Below, piece by piece: positions 11,385-23,490 of a stretch of 64,000 bases of DNA. The notes under the pieces are model-generated. The model had not been told where the DNA came from, made no database searches, and saw nothing but the letters and a program-made list of their open reading frames with translations. Origin of the DNA: Macrostomum hystrix (taxonomy: Eukaryota > Platyhelminthes > Macrostomidae); contig CATNEN010000003.1 in the NCBI GenBank assembly GCA_950097015.1, positions 6,908,001 through 6,972,000 on the forward strand, in the 5' to 3' direction. Within the stretch, counting starts at the first letter, position 1. Each line of letters begins with the position of its first letter. The translations under genes were made by a program, and so were the position numbers.

Positions 11385-12790
11385 AGATTTGGTGGTGAGA
11401 TGGTTGGAAGGAGAGATTTGGGAAGGAGAGATATGGAAAGGAGAGATATGGAAAGGAGAGATATGGAAAGGAGAGATACGGAAAGGAGAGATATGGAAAG
11501 GAGAGATACGGGAGGGAGAAAGATATGGGAGGGAAAGATTGGAAGGAGAGATACGGGAGGGAGAGAGATTAGAAGGAGATATATGGGAGGCAGAGATCAG
11601 AAGGAGAGATACGGGAGGGAGAGATATGGGAAGGAGAGATACGGGAGGGAGAGAGATATGGGAGGGAGAGATATGGGATGGAGAGATTGGAAGGAGAGAT
11701 ATGGAAAGAAGAGATATGGAAAGGAGAGATATGGAAAGGAGAGATATGGAAAGGAGAGATATGGAAAGGAGAGATATGGAAAGGAGAGATATGGAAAGGA
11801 GAGATATGGAAAGGAGAGATATGGAAAGGAGAGATATGGAAGGAGGGATACGGGAGGGAGAGAGATATGCGAAGGAGAGATAGTCGGAGGAGAGATACGG
11901 GAGGGAGAGATATGGGAAGGAGAGATAGTCGGAGGGAGAGATACGGGAGGGAGAGATCCGGGAAGGAGAGATCCGGGAAGGAGAGATACGGGAGGGAGAG
12001 ATATGGGAAGGAGAGATATGGAAAGGGGAGATATGGAAAGGAGCGATATGGAAAGGAGAGATACGGGAGGGAGAGATTGGAAGGAGAGATATGGAAAGGA
12101 GCGATATGGAAAGGAGAGATATGGGAGGGAGAGATATGGGAAGGAGAGATATAGGAGGGAGAGATATGGGAGGGAGAGATATGAGAGGGAGAGATATTGA
12201 AAGAAGAGATATAGGAAGGAGAGATAGTCGGAGGGAGAGATCCGGGAAGGAGAGATCCGGGAAGGAGAGATACGGGAGGGAGAGATATGGGAAGGAGAGA
12301 TATGGAAAGGGGAGATATGGAAAGGAGCGATATGGAAAGGAGAGATACGGGAGGGAGAGATTGGAAGGAGAGATATGGAAAGGAGCGATATGGAAAGGAG
12401 AGATATGGGAGGGAGAGATATGGGAAGGAGAGATATAGGAGGGAGAGATATGGGAGGGAGAGATATGAGAGGGAGAGATATTGAAAGAAGAGATATAGGA
12501 AGGAGAGATTGTCGGAGGGAGAGATACGGGAGGGAGAGATCCGGGAAGGAGAGATACGGGAGGGAGAGATCCGGGAAGGAGAGATACGGGAGGGAGAGAT
12601 CCGGGAAGGAGAGATACGGGAGGGAGAGATATGGGAAGGAGAGATTGTCGGAGGGAGAGATACGGGAGGGAGAGATATGGGAAGGAGAGATTGTCGGAGG
12701 GAGAGATATGGGAGGGAGAGATATGGGAGGGAGAGATATGGGAAGGAGAGATAGTCGGAGGGAGAGAGATATGAGGCAGAGATGGGAGGG
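11385..12790. repeat. 15-bp purine-rich tandem array, about 90 copies
   Basis: Unit ggagagatatggaaa with g/c/a variants; one strand is almost all purine. A multi-unit block (ccgggaaggagagatccggg onward) is repeated with an offset of about 285 bp (near 11960 and 12240). Confidence 0.96.
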
Positions 12791-12799
12791 ATAGAAGTG

Positions 12800-15299
12800 A
12801 GGCAGAGCAATTTGTCTTTTTTACTTATCAAGCATTTAGTAGTATTTTTATAGTTCGAGTTTAAGTTCCATGCGTGCAGTACTGTACATAATTTCGTTCA
12901 TTTATGGATCACGTGTATTGAGCCTCAAAAAAGCGAGGTTTAGCTCTACAACTCAGCATTTTGAGCACAACTTGCTTGACCTGATCGGACTAAACTCATA
13001 TTTTCCTGCTTTATTAATCCCAAAAGGGGCTCAGAAGGATTAAGGGGAGTTTTTGCAAAGGAACCAAAATGGGAGATAAATATAGCCTCTTATGATGCCG
13101 AGAAATCGTAAAATCACTTTAATATGCAAATCTAGGCATAAAATTCGACTGTATACTCAGCAATGCATGCCGACAGATCAAAGGATTTTTGCCGCTGCAG
13201 CTCGAAATAGTTCGATTCGGAGAACATGAAGCCAATATAATAGAATTTGAATTTCGAATTAGGAATGAATTATGAGTTATGGGATTTCACACAAGCCTTG
13301 AGGCTTAAGCCCTAAAAACAAAGGCTCTAAAGCTCACCCGAAAAAAACTCGGGTGCACAAAAGCACAAAGACTCACCTGGAGGCTAGGACTAATTATTGA
13401 GCAAATAAAAATAGTCAGTTAAACAATGCCCAGTACTCTAGCATTATAACAGTTGTCATTCAGATTTTTCAACTGTAAACGGAATGCGTAGTAAAAATCC
13501 CTATTTTTTAAATCCCATCGGAATTATCCCATAGTTTATCCTACAGTTATCGCTGCAACTACCCACGTACGCAATTGTTTCAAAAGTTTGTCATGCGGAA
13601 TCATTGTCTGGTATTTTACTCCTGGAATCAGTGAGGCGTATTGCGTTAGAAATCCCATCAAAATGAAAGAGAGTGAGCACAGCACTTAAATTGACTCACC
13701 ATAGAAAACCGTCGCGTTCCGAGTGAACTCTTTCCATTATTCGATTTCGACAATTCGATGAGATGCCGATTGTCAACAATAGCAACTGTTGATGACTGCT
13801 CTAGCAGAACCATTTTCTTGAATAGTGTGATAAGCCTAGCCTAATTTAATTTAATTTAGAAGCTAATATTCGATTAAGCTTATTTGGCTAATCTTTGACC
13901 ACAACAGTTTTAAGCCCGCCTTGCAAAGGAGTTTTATGGCTGAAACTAATTTGAAGTTCACAAGCTTATCAGTTAACCCTTTCGAAGATTTGATTGGGGT
14001 GGTGGGGCTTGCGGTTTTGGCTTGCGAGAAGAACGGTCCGAAAGGAGAGACATCGGGGCCGGGGTGGTGGGGTGTGGGGTGGTGGGCCCGGTTTGATAGT
14101 GGGGGTGAGGAAAGGGACCAATTAGCAATCAGGGTTCGTTTTAATTTTAGGGGTGGTTGGGCGGTGGGGGTTGTCGCGCAAAACCGAAGAAGTCCATCCG
14201 TGGCACGATCTTTCTTGGCTGGGCCTGGCTTTAGACAGAACAGGCGTCACAAATCCTTATAGAAAGCTATTTTTAATACAATTAGGCCTACTGCCAAACG
14301 CTTTTTTATCGAATCGCATTCCATTCCCATGTCAGGCCGGGGGATGAACTGGCTCTGAAACAAGAGTGCAAATAAGATTTTAGTCTTTAGGATTTTAGTT
14401 TGCGCGTAATGTTTAAATATTGATTAGTTGGGTATAGAATAAACGCTTCATAATATTTGTGTCCGCAAGCCAGCTGCCAGCAGATTGCGAGCATTTTCCG
14501 CATTTGATTTTTTCCAACTGAAAAAAGATATTCAAAACGGAAGCTCACACGGTGTGGAGGCACGCGACTCTTTGTTCTTTTGTCTAGGCCGTCTCGAGTG
14601 GTTTTAAGTTTTTTTCAGTTTTCCTTTGTTTGAAGGGCCCACATACGGTTAGTTTTACTGTGACAGGTTTCAGCAGGCTAGTAAATTAACAGGACAGACA
14701 CGCACGGGGTTATAATTTATCTTAATTCTTGACAAGCCAGCACAAAACAGGAGTCCGCTTGTTGCCAATTTATAAGGGTAATAATAAGTGGGCCGTGTGG
14801 AGAAAGGAATCGAAAAGCCGTGGTGCAGACTGACAGCGGTTTGTTTAAATGAAAGACACAGAAGCTAATATATCATGGCATTAGTGATGATAGGCACACA
14901 GTTTAACATATTTGGCAAGTGGTACACTTTGTGCCACGAACTTTGGCTAGCAGAATTTAAAGAAGCAATTATCTTTTTTGAATAAGACAAGTGTGTTACA
15001 AGTGTATTCGTATGCTGAAGTACAAAACTGCAAATAAAAGCTAGTTCTTCAATTTCTTCTGGTCTTTTGTCTTATTAGACTGTGACGGATATTGCAATTA
15101 GTTTTAGTTGCTAAGTTACAACTACTCACAATCTTCTTTTCTACAGACCTACTTGTGAAAAAACCGTGTCTGAGACATGTTAATAATGCTTAGCATGTCT
15201 GGATATCATTTATTACTATAAAAGAGTTGTTTATCATTCTGAAGCAATAAAACACAAAGACAGACAGCAAAGGACTAAAGAGAGACAGGAATATATTTT
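12800..15299. other. No gene seen
   Basis: Unique sequence with a GC/T-rich patch at 13990-14170. The 113-codon frame at 13921 lacks domain features and is probably chance. A perfect hairpin CACCCGA...TCGGGTG lies at 13335-13355. Confidence 0.5.
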
Positions 15300-15395
15300 G
15301 TAAAGGTATAGATAGGTCTGGAAGGTATAGGTTCGAATTTTAGCCCATTGGAAAGAGTTTTCGTCCTCGAGCAAGACACTTAATCATTTAGGAAG
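15300..15395 (+). mobile_element. SINE fragment (B box and conserved tail)
   Basis: ataggttcgaattttagccc (B box) is followed by cctcgagcaagacacttaat, resembling the ctTGGGCAAGACACTTAA core of many metazoan SINEs. The element runs directly into the 18-bp purine array. Confidence 0.5.
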
Positions 15396-15396
15396 A

Positions 15397-16376
15397 AGGG
15401 GAGAGATTGGGAGGAAGGGAGAGATTGGGAGGAAGGGCGAGATTGGGAGGAAGGGAGAGATTGGGAGGAAGGGAGAGATTGGGAGGAAGGGCGAGATTGG
15501 GAGGAAGGGAGAGATTGGGAGGAAGGGAGAGATTGGGAGGAAGGGAGAGATTGGGAGGAAGGGAGAGATTGGGAGGAAGGGCGAGATTGGGAGGAAGGGA
15601 GAGATTGGGAGGAAGGGAGAGATTGGGAGGAAGGGAGAGATTGGGAGGAAGGGAGAGATTGGGAGGAAGGGAGAGATTGGCAGGCAGGGAGAGATTGGGA
15701 GGAAGGGAGAGATTGGGAGGAAGGGAGAGATTGGGAGGAAGGGAGAGATTGGCAGGCAGGGAGAGATTGGGAGGAAGGGAGAGATTGGGAGGAAGGGAGA
15801 GATTGGCAGGCAGGGAGAGATTGGGAGGAAGGGAGAGATTGGGAGGAAGGGAGAGATTGGGAGGAAGGGAGAGATTGGGAGGAAGGGAGAGATTGGCAGG
15901 CAGGGAGAGATTGGGAGGAAGGGAGAGATTGGCAGGAAGGGAGAGATTGGGAGGAAGGGAGAGATTGGGAGGAAGGGAGAGATTGGGTTGAAGGGAGAGA
16001 TTGGGAGGAAGGGAGAGATTGGGAGGAAGGGAGAGTTGGGAGGAAGGGAGAGATTGGGAGGAAGGGAGAGATTGGCAGGCAGGGAGAGTTTGGATTGAAG
16101 GGAGAGATTGGGTTGAAGGAAGAGATTGGGAGGAAGGGAGAGTTGGGAGAAAGGGAGAGATTGGGAGGAAGGGAGAGTTGGGAGAAAGGGAGAGTTGGGA
16201 GAAAGGGAGAGATTGGGAGGAAGGGAGAGTTGGGAGAAAGGGAGAGATTGGGAGGAAGGGAGAGTTGGGAGGAAGGGAGAGATTGGCAGGCAGGGAGAGA
16301 TTGGGAGGAAGGTATAGAGATTGGGAGGAAGGGAGAGATTGGGAGAAAGGGAGAGATTGGCAGGCAGGGAGAGATT
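15397..16376. repeat. 18-bp purine-rich tandem array, about 54 copies
   Basis: Unit gagattgggaggaaggga with the variant ggcaggcaggga spaced at intervals. The right third has small deletions. Because the period is divisible by three, a long frame of GGRERL repeats arises by chance. Confidence 0.97.
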
Positions 16377-16379
16377 GTG

Positions 16380-16977
16380 GGGTTCGATTGGATGAAGTTT
16401 TGAAATGGACAGACAGACAGGCAGCTCAGACAGAAGTCGGAATCTGTATGCAGCTTCAGTGAATTATGAGGAAGATTTTTCTAAAGCATTTGGCGTGCAA
16501 TGCTATATAACAGTCATTTGACAGCTGCAGCAAAATAAGTTTGTCCTTGAATCTAGGCCCCCCACATGCAATGTCCTACCCTTAATGCAGGTCTTGTCGA
16601 GTCTTTGTGTGTTCAAATAGTCTTTGTCGGTCTTCTGTCTCAAATAATCTATGAGGGTGACGATTGGACTCTGGGAATTTCTTGTGGCACAGAATCCAGA
16701 TAATTGCGATAGTTTGAATGGGATCTGTTCCGTAGTTTTTATCTAACTGGGCAAATATCCCCGTTTTTTGGTCGATTGAACTGGCAAGTGAGAAGCTGTC
16801 AAAAAATTCCCCATTTTTAGTCAGTATGACAGCCAGGCTAATACGGTCTGCTAATCTGGTGGGAGGGAAGGATTTTAGCTTGCAAAAAAACTGAAAACTG
16901 TATCAAATCCTTTTTTGGCCACACGTCCATTGATTATTCATAGTTAAAGCAACCTTATCAAAATTGTAGACAGTTAA
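16380..16977. other. No gene seen
   Basis: Unique AT-rich sequence between two arrays. Confidence 0.5.
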
Positions 16978-17160
16978 TCCTAAATCCCATTTGATCCCAA
17001 ATCCCATATGATCTCAAATCCCATATGATCTCAAATCCCATTTCATCCCAAATCCCATATGATCTCAAATCCCATTTCATCCCAAATCCCATTTGATCTC
17101 AAATCCTATATGATCTCAAATCCCATTTGATCGCAAATCTTACTTGATCTTAAGAGAATA
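16978..17160. repeat. Repeat of about 18 bp
   Basis: Copies of atcccaaatcccatttg and gatctcaaatcccatatg. Confidence 0.9.
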
Positions 17161-17450
17161 TTTTGATCAATTGATCTAGTTAAGTACATCTAACTTAATC
17201 CCAAATCTTGCGTGTCGATTCGAAATCTCAGTCAGTCAGATGAAAAGACGGTTTCAAATTATACCTCAAGGTTAGAAAGCAGATTGGCCGAGTTTTATAG
17301 TGAGCAGTGTGTACCAACACTGCTTCTGCAAAATTGCTGTTTTGCTTACTAATAGAAGTAGGAAAGATGGAAAATATGGAGACATTTAACAAAAATCCTA
17401 TTTTTTCGGAATTGTTAGTAGAAGTGTCAAAAAAGGATTGTGTAAAAGGC

Positions 17451-17818
17451 AGGAGAGGAGAGGAGAGGAGAGGAGAGGAGAGGAGAGGAGAGGAGAGGAG
17501 AGGAGAGGAGAGGAGAGGAGAGGAGAGGAGAGGAGAGGAGAGGAGAGGAGAGGAGAGGAGAGGAGAGGAGAGGAGAGGAGAGGAGAGGAGAGGAGAGGAG
17601 AGGAGAGGAGAGGAGAGGAGAGGAGAGGAGAGGAGAGGAGAGGAGAGGAGAGGAGAGGAGAGGAGAGGAGAGGAGAGGAGAGGAGAGGAGAGGAGAGGAG
17701 AGGAGAGGAGAGGAGAGGAGAGGAGAGGAGAGGAGAGGAGAGGAGAGGAGAGGATAGGAGAGGAGAGGAGAGGAGAGGAGAGGAGAGGAGAGGAGAGGAG
17801 AGGAGAGGAGAGGAGAGC
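17451..17818. repeat. (GGAGA)n array, about 73 copies
   Basis: A pure 5-bp purine repeat with one interruption (aggatagg near 17753). Confidence 0.98.
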
Positions 17819-18325
17819 TTCAAAGAGCTTAAAGAGCAACTTTTCTGCTTTTGCTATGTTTGCACACAATGTTAGCAGAGTGAAAACTAAAAAAAGTTTC
17901 TTTAATTTGCATGTAGAAAGTAAAGCCTTAGATTTGTTGCAAGCAGCACACCAATGCCTGTTTTTGCAGGTCAGCCACACAGCTCGATTGAGTTTGAGTC
18001 CTATAATTACAAACTTCTATCAATTATTGAGCAGCATATTTCAAGTGGACATAAGTAACTTGTTGCAGGTTGCGAAATTGTAGAGAAGCAATAAAAAACT
18101 GGGGAAGGAAAAATAGGGCTACGTTGCTATGGAAACCATGTAGTTTTGCGTGATGCCAATAATATATTTAGCTATTATCATCCAAAAAGAAAGCTTATAG
18201 AAGTTTCAACAGAACCAATCACAATTCACAGATTTTTAGACCAAGTACAAAACTAGACCCCTTCTGACTGCTCAAATTCACAGAACTCAACAGACCAAGC
18301 CGAGATTTCAAGAGAGCCAAGAAAA

Positions 18326-19295
18326 ATGGATTACAAAGACGTCGACTCAAGCTTACAGCCTCCGACGTCAGCATCGACAGCATCCGGGCCGCAGCCCAGC
18401 TCAAAGAGGCTTCAGCAGGTGGCCATCAAGGCGGTCAACCAGAGCCGGCTGCGAAGTCAGCTCGAGCAGTTCAAACGCGAGACATCTCTGCCCGGAGTCA
18501 GTCAAGCAGGCCTTAGCAACGGACGCGGCCTCGTCTGGACTTGCCTGCTGTCCCTGTCTCTGGTAGCTCTGATTGTTCACCTGTGCATCATTGTAGCTGT
18601 CTATCTGCGGTACAGTACCACAACCAGTTCGAGCTTCGATCAGCCATTCCAGTGGCCGGATGTCACCCTGTGCAACCTGGTGCCCCTGTCTGTTAGCGCC
18701 GTTAACCGTCAGCTGGCGAATGCCGCCGCCTCGCCCGCTGACAGTCTCGGCAGGTTCTTCGCAGGTTTGCCCGCCCTGGCCGAGAACCTGTCCGCTACCA
18801 ACGGGCCGGACATCACAAATACGCAGAACCTCAGAGAACTCATGACCAGATCGAGAAACCTAACAGACGTTGAGCACAAACTGTCCGACAGTCTGCTCAG
18901 CTGCAATTATAGAGGCCTGCCGTGTCCGGACGGATCCGTGAAGCCGACCTACGTGCCCAGATTTCACACCTGTTTCACTGTGAGCATAGGCTCAAATGGC
19001 GGCAGCTCAGGAACCCTGGCCGATGACGACTTTCTCGACCTGATGCTGTTTGTGGAGAGCGGCATTTTGAGCTACTGGGATCGACGGACTCTGGCGGACT
19101 TCTCGCCCGCTGGCAAAGTGTTTGTACACGCCAAAGGTAGCTATCCGGATGTTGAAGACATCCTTGATCTGCCAACGGGAGCCTGGGTCATGCTGGGCCT
19201 GCGATTCACCGAGAGAAACAATTATGAAGGCCGATGTAGCCCATATCAGGGCGATGTGACCTTCTCTGCACCGTCTGGCGAGAGGATGTTCAGCG
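18326..19295 (+). CDS. DEG/ENaC-family sodium channel subunit, exon 1
   Basis: Starts at ATG with A at -3 (aaaaATGG). DEG/ENaC/ASIC channels are trimeric, amiloride-sensitive Na+ channels with two membrane helices and a large Cys-rich ectodomain. Seen here: a cytosolic N-terminus of about 69 residues with ETSLPGVSQ (residues 52-60; the family has a His-Gly-type gating motif here, so the His is replaced), TM1 at about 70-94, then the hallmark FQWPDVTLCNLVPL (108-121) and the first part of the ectodomain with Cys pairs and N-glycosylation sequons. The donor AGCG|gtgaga at 19296 leaves phase 1, while the next recognisable exon (22322) starts in phase 0. A small exon or another splice site between them is missing from this model. 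The intron's tandem array starts five bases after the donor. Confidence 0.85.
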
Positions 19296-20230
19296 GTGAG
19301 AATTCAGAGTGACTCTCATACAATTCAGAGTGACGCTCATACAATTAAGAGTGACTCTCATCCAATTCAGAGTGACTCTCATCCAATTCAGAGTGACTCT
19401 CATACAATTAAGAGTGACGCTCATCCAATTAAGAGTGACTCTCATCCAATTCAGAGTGACTCTCATCCAATTCAGAGTGACTCTCATCCAATTCAGAGTG
19501 ACTCTCAACCAATCAAGAATGACTCTCATCCAATTAAGAGTGACTCTCATCCAATTAAGAGTGACTCTCATCCAATTCAGAGTGACTCTCATCCAATTAA
19601 GAGTGACTCTCATCCAATTAAGAGTGACTCTTATCCAATTCAGAGTGACTCTCATCCAATTCAGAGTGACTCTCATACAATTAAGAGTGACGCTCATCCA
19701 ATTAAGAGTGACTCTCATCCAATTCAGAGTGACTCTCATCCAATTCAGAGTGACTCTCATACAATTAAGAGTGACGCTCATCCAATTAAGAGTGACTCTC
19801 ATCCAATTCAGAGTGACTCTCATCCAATTCAGAGTGACTCTCATCCAATTCAGAGTGACTCTCAACCAATCAAGAATGACTCTCATCCAATTAAGAGTGA
19901 CTCTCATCCAATTAAGAGTGACTCTCATCCAATTCAGAGTGACTCTCATCCAATTAAGAGTGACTCTCATCCAATTCAGAGTGACTCTCATCCAATCAAG
20001 AGTGACTCTCATCCAATCAAGAATGACTCTCATCCAATTCAGAGTGTCTCTCATCCAATCAAGAGTGACTCTCATCCAATCAAGAATGGCTCTCATCCAA
20101 TTAAGAGTGACTCTCATTTATTTGGAGTGACTCTAATTCATCTGGAGTGACTCTAATTCATTTGGAGTGACTCAAATTCATTTGGAGTGACTCAAATTCA
20201 TTAGGAGTGACTCAAATTCTTTCGTCGTGA
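19296..20230. repeat. 21-bp tandem array in DEG/ENaC intron 1, about 40 copies
   Basis: Unit gagtgactctcatccaatt plus ca/aa. The first unit begins within five bases of the donor gtgaga. A segment of about 360 bp recurs (the subunit order with caaccaatcaagaatgac at 19505 and 19863). The right edge is degenerate. Confidence 0.97.
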
Positions 20231-22054
20231 CTCTTATTATTCAAAGGTTTTAAAGTTTCTCTTGCACTTTATTCTTGAAAAAAATTGAAGGTCGACAACT
20301 TTCTTAGAAAACTGGACCAATAACAGAAGGTAGAGAAATCAAAACAGTAAGCTGCTAGTGTTCCAGCAAGTTCTACCTCTCCTCCTACCTCTAGTGAAAG
20401 ATTGCTTTCTGCAACAAGGAAATCCAATATGCTAGGCTAGTTTAGAAAGCACTTGTGAGAATTTGAAAAGATTTGACAGAAATCGGGCGCGTAGAGAGAA
20501 ATAAAAGTGGTCGAGACTCGGAGGAGATGGGTACTCAATCAAATTAAATAAGGCATGAGGTGGATAAGAAATATAGGGATTAGGAGAATGGGATATAGGA
20601 GAATGGGATATAGTGAGTGCAACTTAGAAAGTTTGCATTTGGGGAAGTGGGATTCGGGGAATTGGGATTTGGGGGGAAGTGAGATTTGGGGGAAGTGGGA
20701 TTCGGGGAAGTGAGATTTAGGGAAGTGGGATTTGGGGAAGTGGGATTTGGGCGAAGTGGGATTTGGGGAAGTGGGATTCGGGGAAGTGGTATTTGGAAAA
20801 GTGGAATCTTGGGAAGTGGGATATGGGGACGTGGGATTTGGGGAAGTGAAATATGGGGAATTGGGATACGGGAAGTGTGATTTGTCTAAATGGGACTTAG
20901 GAAAGTGGGATTCTGGGGATGTGGGATTTGGGGAAGTGGGATTTGGGGGGAAGTGAGATTTGGGGGAAGTGAGATTTGGGGGAAGTGAGATTTGGGGAAG
21001 TGAGATTTGGGGAAGTGGGATTTGGGGGGAAGTGAGATTTGGGGGAAGTGAAATTTGGGGAAGTGGGATTCGGGGAAGTGGGATTTGGAAAAGTGGAATA
21101 TTTGGAAGTGGGATTTGGGGAAGTGGGATATGGGGACGTGGGATTTGGGGAAGTGGAATATGGGGAAGTGGGATTCGGGAACAAGGGATTTGTCTAAATG
21201 GGACTTAGGAAAGTGGGATTCTGGGGATGTGGGATTTGGGGAAGTGGGATTTTAGGGAGTGGAGTTAAAGAAAGGGTTTTTGTTAAAAATGGAGTTTCTG
21301 AAAAAAGTTCAGATGAAAAATAGACTGGGACAGTTAAGTGAGGGTTAAATGCAGGTAGTGTGGTCCGATTGTCAGGTATGACTAGTGTTAATTGTCCAAA
21401 CCAGGGACTGCAGACTTCCAATGTCGAGTGCGGGCAAACTTAGTATGCAAGTTCTAAAGTACTTACCCAAAATAACCCCCAACTGAACTATCAGTAAGAG
21501 TTCGCACTGCCCCGAAAGGATCTGAGAGACAATGCAACTTCCGATAGTGTTGCAGAACAATCACAATGAGACAATTAGCGAAAATATAGAAAACAAAGCC
21601 ATTTTTCAATCAATTTCATTTTCTCCCAAAAAACCAGCGTTACAATGATTAATCGGTTGCCATTAGCAACTGAAAAGTCGGAAATAAGTTAACTAACGCT
21701 AATTATTGTAGAGGATTCAGAAGCATGATGGGTCCGTTGAGTAGCATTTGTTACTATTATTATAAACGAGATTAGATTTTGCCAAATTGGCATCTGTTTA
21801 TTATTGTGGCAGAACACAGTTGAAAAGTTGCCAGATAAATCACACGCAGTTACACATTTTTATTGGCGACAATCTGAATAGAAAAAAACGGTACATTTTG
21901 TACTTTGAAAATAGGATCCTATTATAGATCTATTTGATGAAAATTCTTAATAACAAAATCCCAAATCGTAAATCGTAATCCCCGATTCCTAAACCTCAGT
22001 TCCGAAAATCAATAATCCATAATTTTCTATTCCTTAATCCACATTACTAAAATT
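20231..22054. other. DEG/ENaC intron 1 remainder
   Basis: Outside the array at 20640-21262, no exon-like frame is recognisable, although phase analysis asks for one or an alternative splice site here. Confidence 0.5.
20640..21262. repeat. Repeat of about 15-16 bp (gggaagtgggatttg), imperfect, with block duplication
   Basis: Purine-rich units. A long block ending tttgtctaaatgggacttag gaaagtgggattctgggg is present at 20880 and 21189. Confidence 0.92.
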
Positions 22055-22290
22055 CTGTATCCCTAAATCCCCACTACAGGAGTCCCAAGTGCCGAAATCC
22101 CACTTCAGGAATCCCCAGTCCCTAAATCCCCACTTCAAGAATCTCCCGTCCCTAAATCCCAACTTCAGGAATCCCAAGTCCCTAATCCCCACTATATAGA
22201 TCCCCAGTCCCTAAATCCACACTTCAAGAATCCCAAGTCCCTAAATCCCCACGTCAAGAATCCTCAGTCTCTAAAACTCAGCTTCCTAAA
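22055..22290. repeat. Repeat of about 29 bp, degenerate
   Basis: Repeated ccctaaatccccacttca and ggaatcccaagt. It precedes the DEG/ENaC Cys-rich exon. Confidence 0.8.
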
Positions 22291-22321
22291 ATTCCCAATT
22301 CGAGATTTTTCGTGTTCCCAG

Positions 22322-22753
22322 ATCTCAATCGAGCCTCCCCCAACACCTGATTGGACAGCGCCAGCCGATCGTCGCTCCTGCCTGGAGACCCACGCTCAAT
22401 CAGAGCTGATCCGTCATTGCGGCTGCATCAGCGAAAAGTTCCGCCGTTTCTATGACAACAGAAACAACAACAATGCCGCCACAATGCCGCCCGGTTGCCA
22501 TGCGATCTCCAACGCTTCAGCGCTGATGGCAACTGCCGAAGAGCGCGCCAAAGCTGCCTGTCACGGCCGGGTCCTGCCGCGGGCCCTTGAAGCCGCCGGC
22601 GCCGCATGCAAAGTCGACTGTCTGGAGCGCGACTGGGCCATCCGGGTGTCGCCCCACGTCTGGCCAAAGTTGGACGCGTCTGTAGCCGCCCTGTTCGGCG
22701 CCTATGTTGATCCCGCGATTCGAACCAAGGGATTCAACACCCGGCTACTGCTG
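22322..22753 (+). CDS. DEG/ENaC-family channel, exon with Cys-rich ectodomain
   Basis: Acceptor gttcccag|ATC. The frame reads RRSCLETHAQSELIRHCGCI, which matches the DEG/ENaC Cys-rich segment (S.C...C......C.C), then more Cys residues (PPGCH, AACHG, ACKVDCLERD) typical of the thumb and palm. The donor CTGCTG|gtggga is in phase 0 and joins the next exon in phase. The acceptor is the least certain point. Confidence 0.75.
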
Positions 22754-22864
22754 GTGGGAGTGGAGTGACACAATTTGTGATGGCATTGTGAAATCGATTC
22801 TCTGCACTATCTATTCGTCTTAAGCATTTTCGAATTTCTTTTATCCTCAGTGCGGCTGGGGAGT

Positions 22865-23060
22865 AATGCTGGAGAGTATTCCCAAACTCCCAATATCCCC
22901 GATTATTCCCTATTCTTCCACCATTCTTCTCAATTATCTCCCATTCTCCCCCACTCTTCCCCATTTCCCTCATTCTTCCCCCCTTTCTGCCCGATTCTCC
23001 CGATTCTCCCCCATTCTACCCATTCTCCCATTCTTCCTCATTTATCCCCATTCTCCTCCT
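22865..23060. repeat. Pyrimidine-rich degenerate repeat (cccattctcc) before an acceptor
   Basis: A nearly pure pyrimidine stretch upstream of the acceptor at 23113; open frames in it are intronic. Confidence 0.75.
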
Positions 23061-23113
23061 GTTTCCATATCCAAAATATCCCCAAACCGCTCACCCGCTT
23101 CACCAATGACCAG

Positions 23114-23407
23114 GTCAACAACACCGTCAATGTCACGGATCTGGACGCCAAGTCGCAGCTGGATTTTGTGCAGCGCAGCTTTCTAAGAATCACCGTCAAC
23201 CCGTCCAGCACCATCGGCCTGCGGATCGACGAGAGCCTGGTGTACACAGCCGGCAACCTGCTCTCGGATCTGGGCGGAATTCTCGGCCTCTACCTGGGAT
23301 TCAGCATTGTGTTCCTCTACGAGATCGCCTTCCTGCTGGCGCAGTTGGTCAGGGGTTCGAGAGCTGTTGAAGGCGCGGCTGCTGCCGAAGAGAAGACTGC
23401 GGCTTGA
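23114..23407 (+). CDS. DEG/ENaC-family channel, last exon with TM2
   Basis: Enters after a long pyrimidine tract at ...gaccag|GTC in phase 0. It encodes sequons (NNT, NVT), the pre-TM2 strand ITVNPSSTIGLRIDE, then YTAGNLLSDLGGILGLYLGF and S, the TM2 signature with the G-x-S selectivity tract (G-F-S). TM2 continues IVFLYEIAFLLAQLV and is followed by a short Ala/Glu-rich cytosolic tail. Stop TGA at 23405-23407. Confidence 0.9.
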   Translation, partial: VNNTVNVTDLDAKSQLDFVQRSFLRITVNPSSTIGLRIDESLVYTAGNLLSDLGGILGLYLGFSIVFLYEIAFLLAQLVRGSRAVEGAAAAEEKTAA

Positions 23408-23490
23408 TGTCGCATTCTAAAGATGGGGATATCCGTGGCATGATGAGAGGGATAATCCTCAACCTGTAATGGATTAGGAGAGTCGAATAA

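Noticed and set aside
11389-12831. 420-codon SPSRISPS and overlapping RRDMERRDM frames
   Set aside because: Both strands are open because the 15-bp purine unit has no stop codons; pure repeat artefact.
13921-14262. 113-codon frame as a gene
   Set aside because: Gly/Trp-rich from a G-rich patch, no domain, no splice context.
15407-16462. GGRERL repeat protein
   Set aside because: An 18-bp period divisible by three keeps the frame open; the right part breaks into other frames by small deletions.
17307-18083. 258-codon frame with RRGEE repeats
   Set aside because: A chance frame through the (GGAGA)n array; flanks show no homology.
22850-23113. N-terminal extension of the DEG/ENaC last exon
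   Set aside because: The Pro/Ser/Leu-rich frame is the pyrimidine-rich repeat before the acceptor; the channel homology begins right after cag|GTC at 23114.
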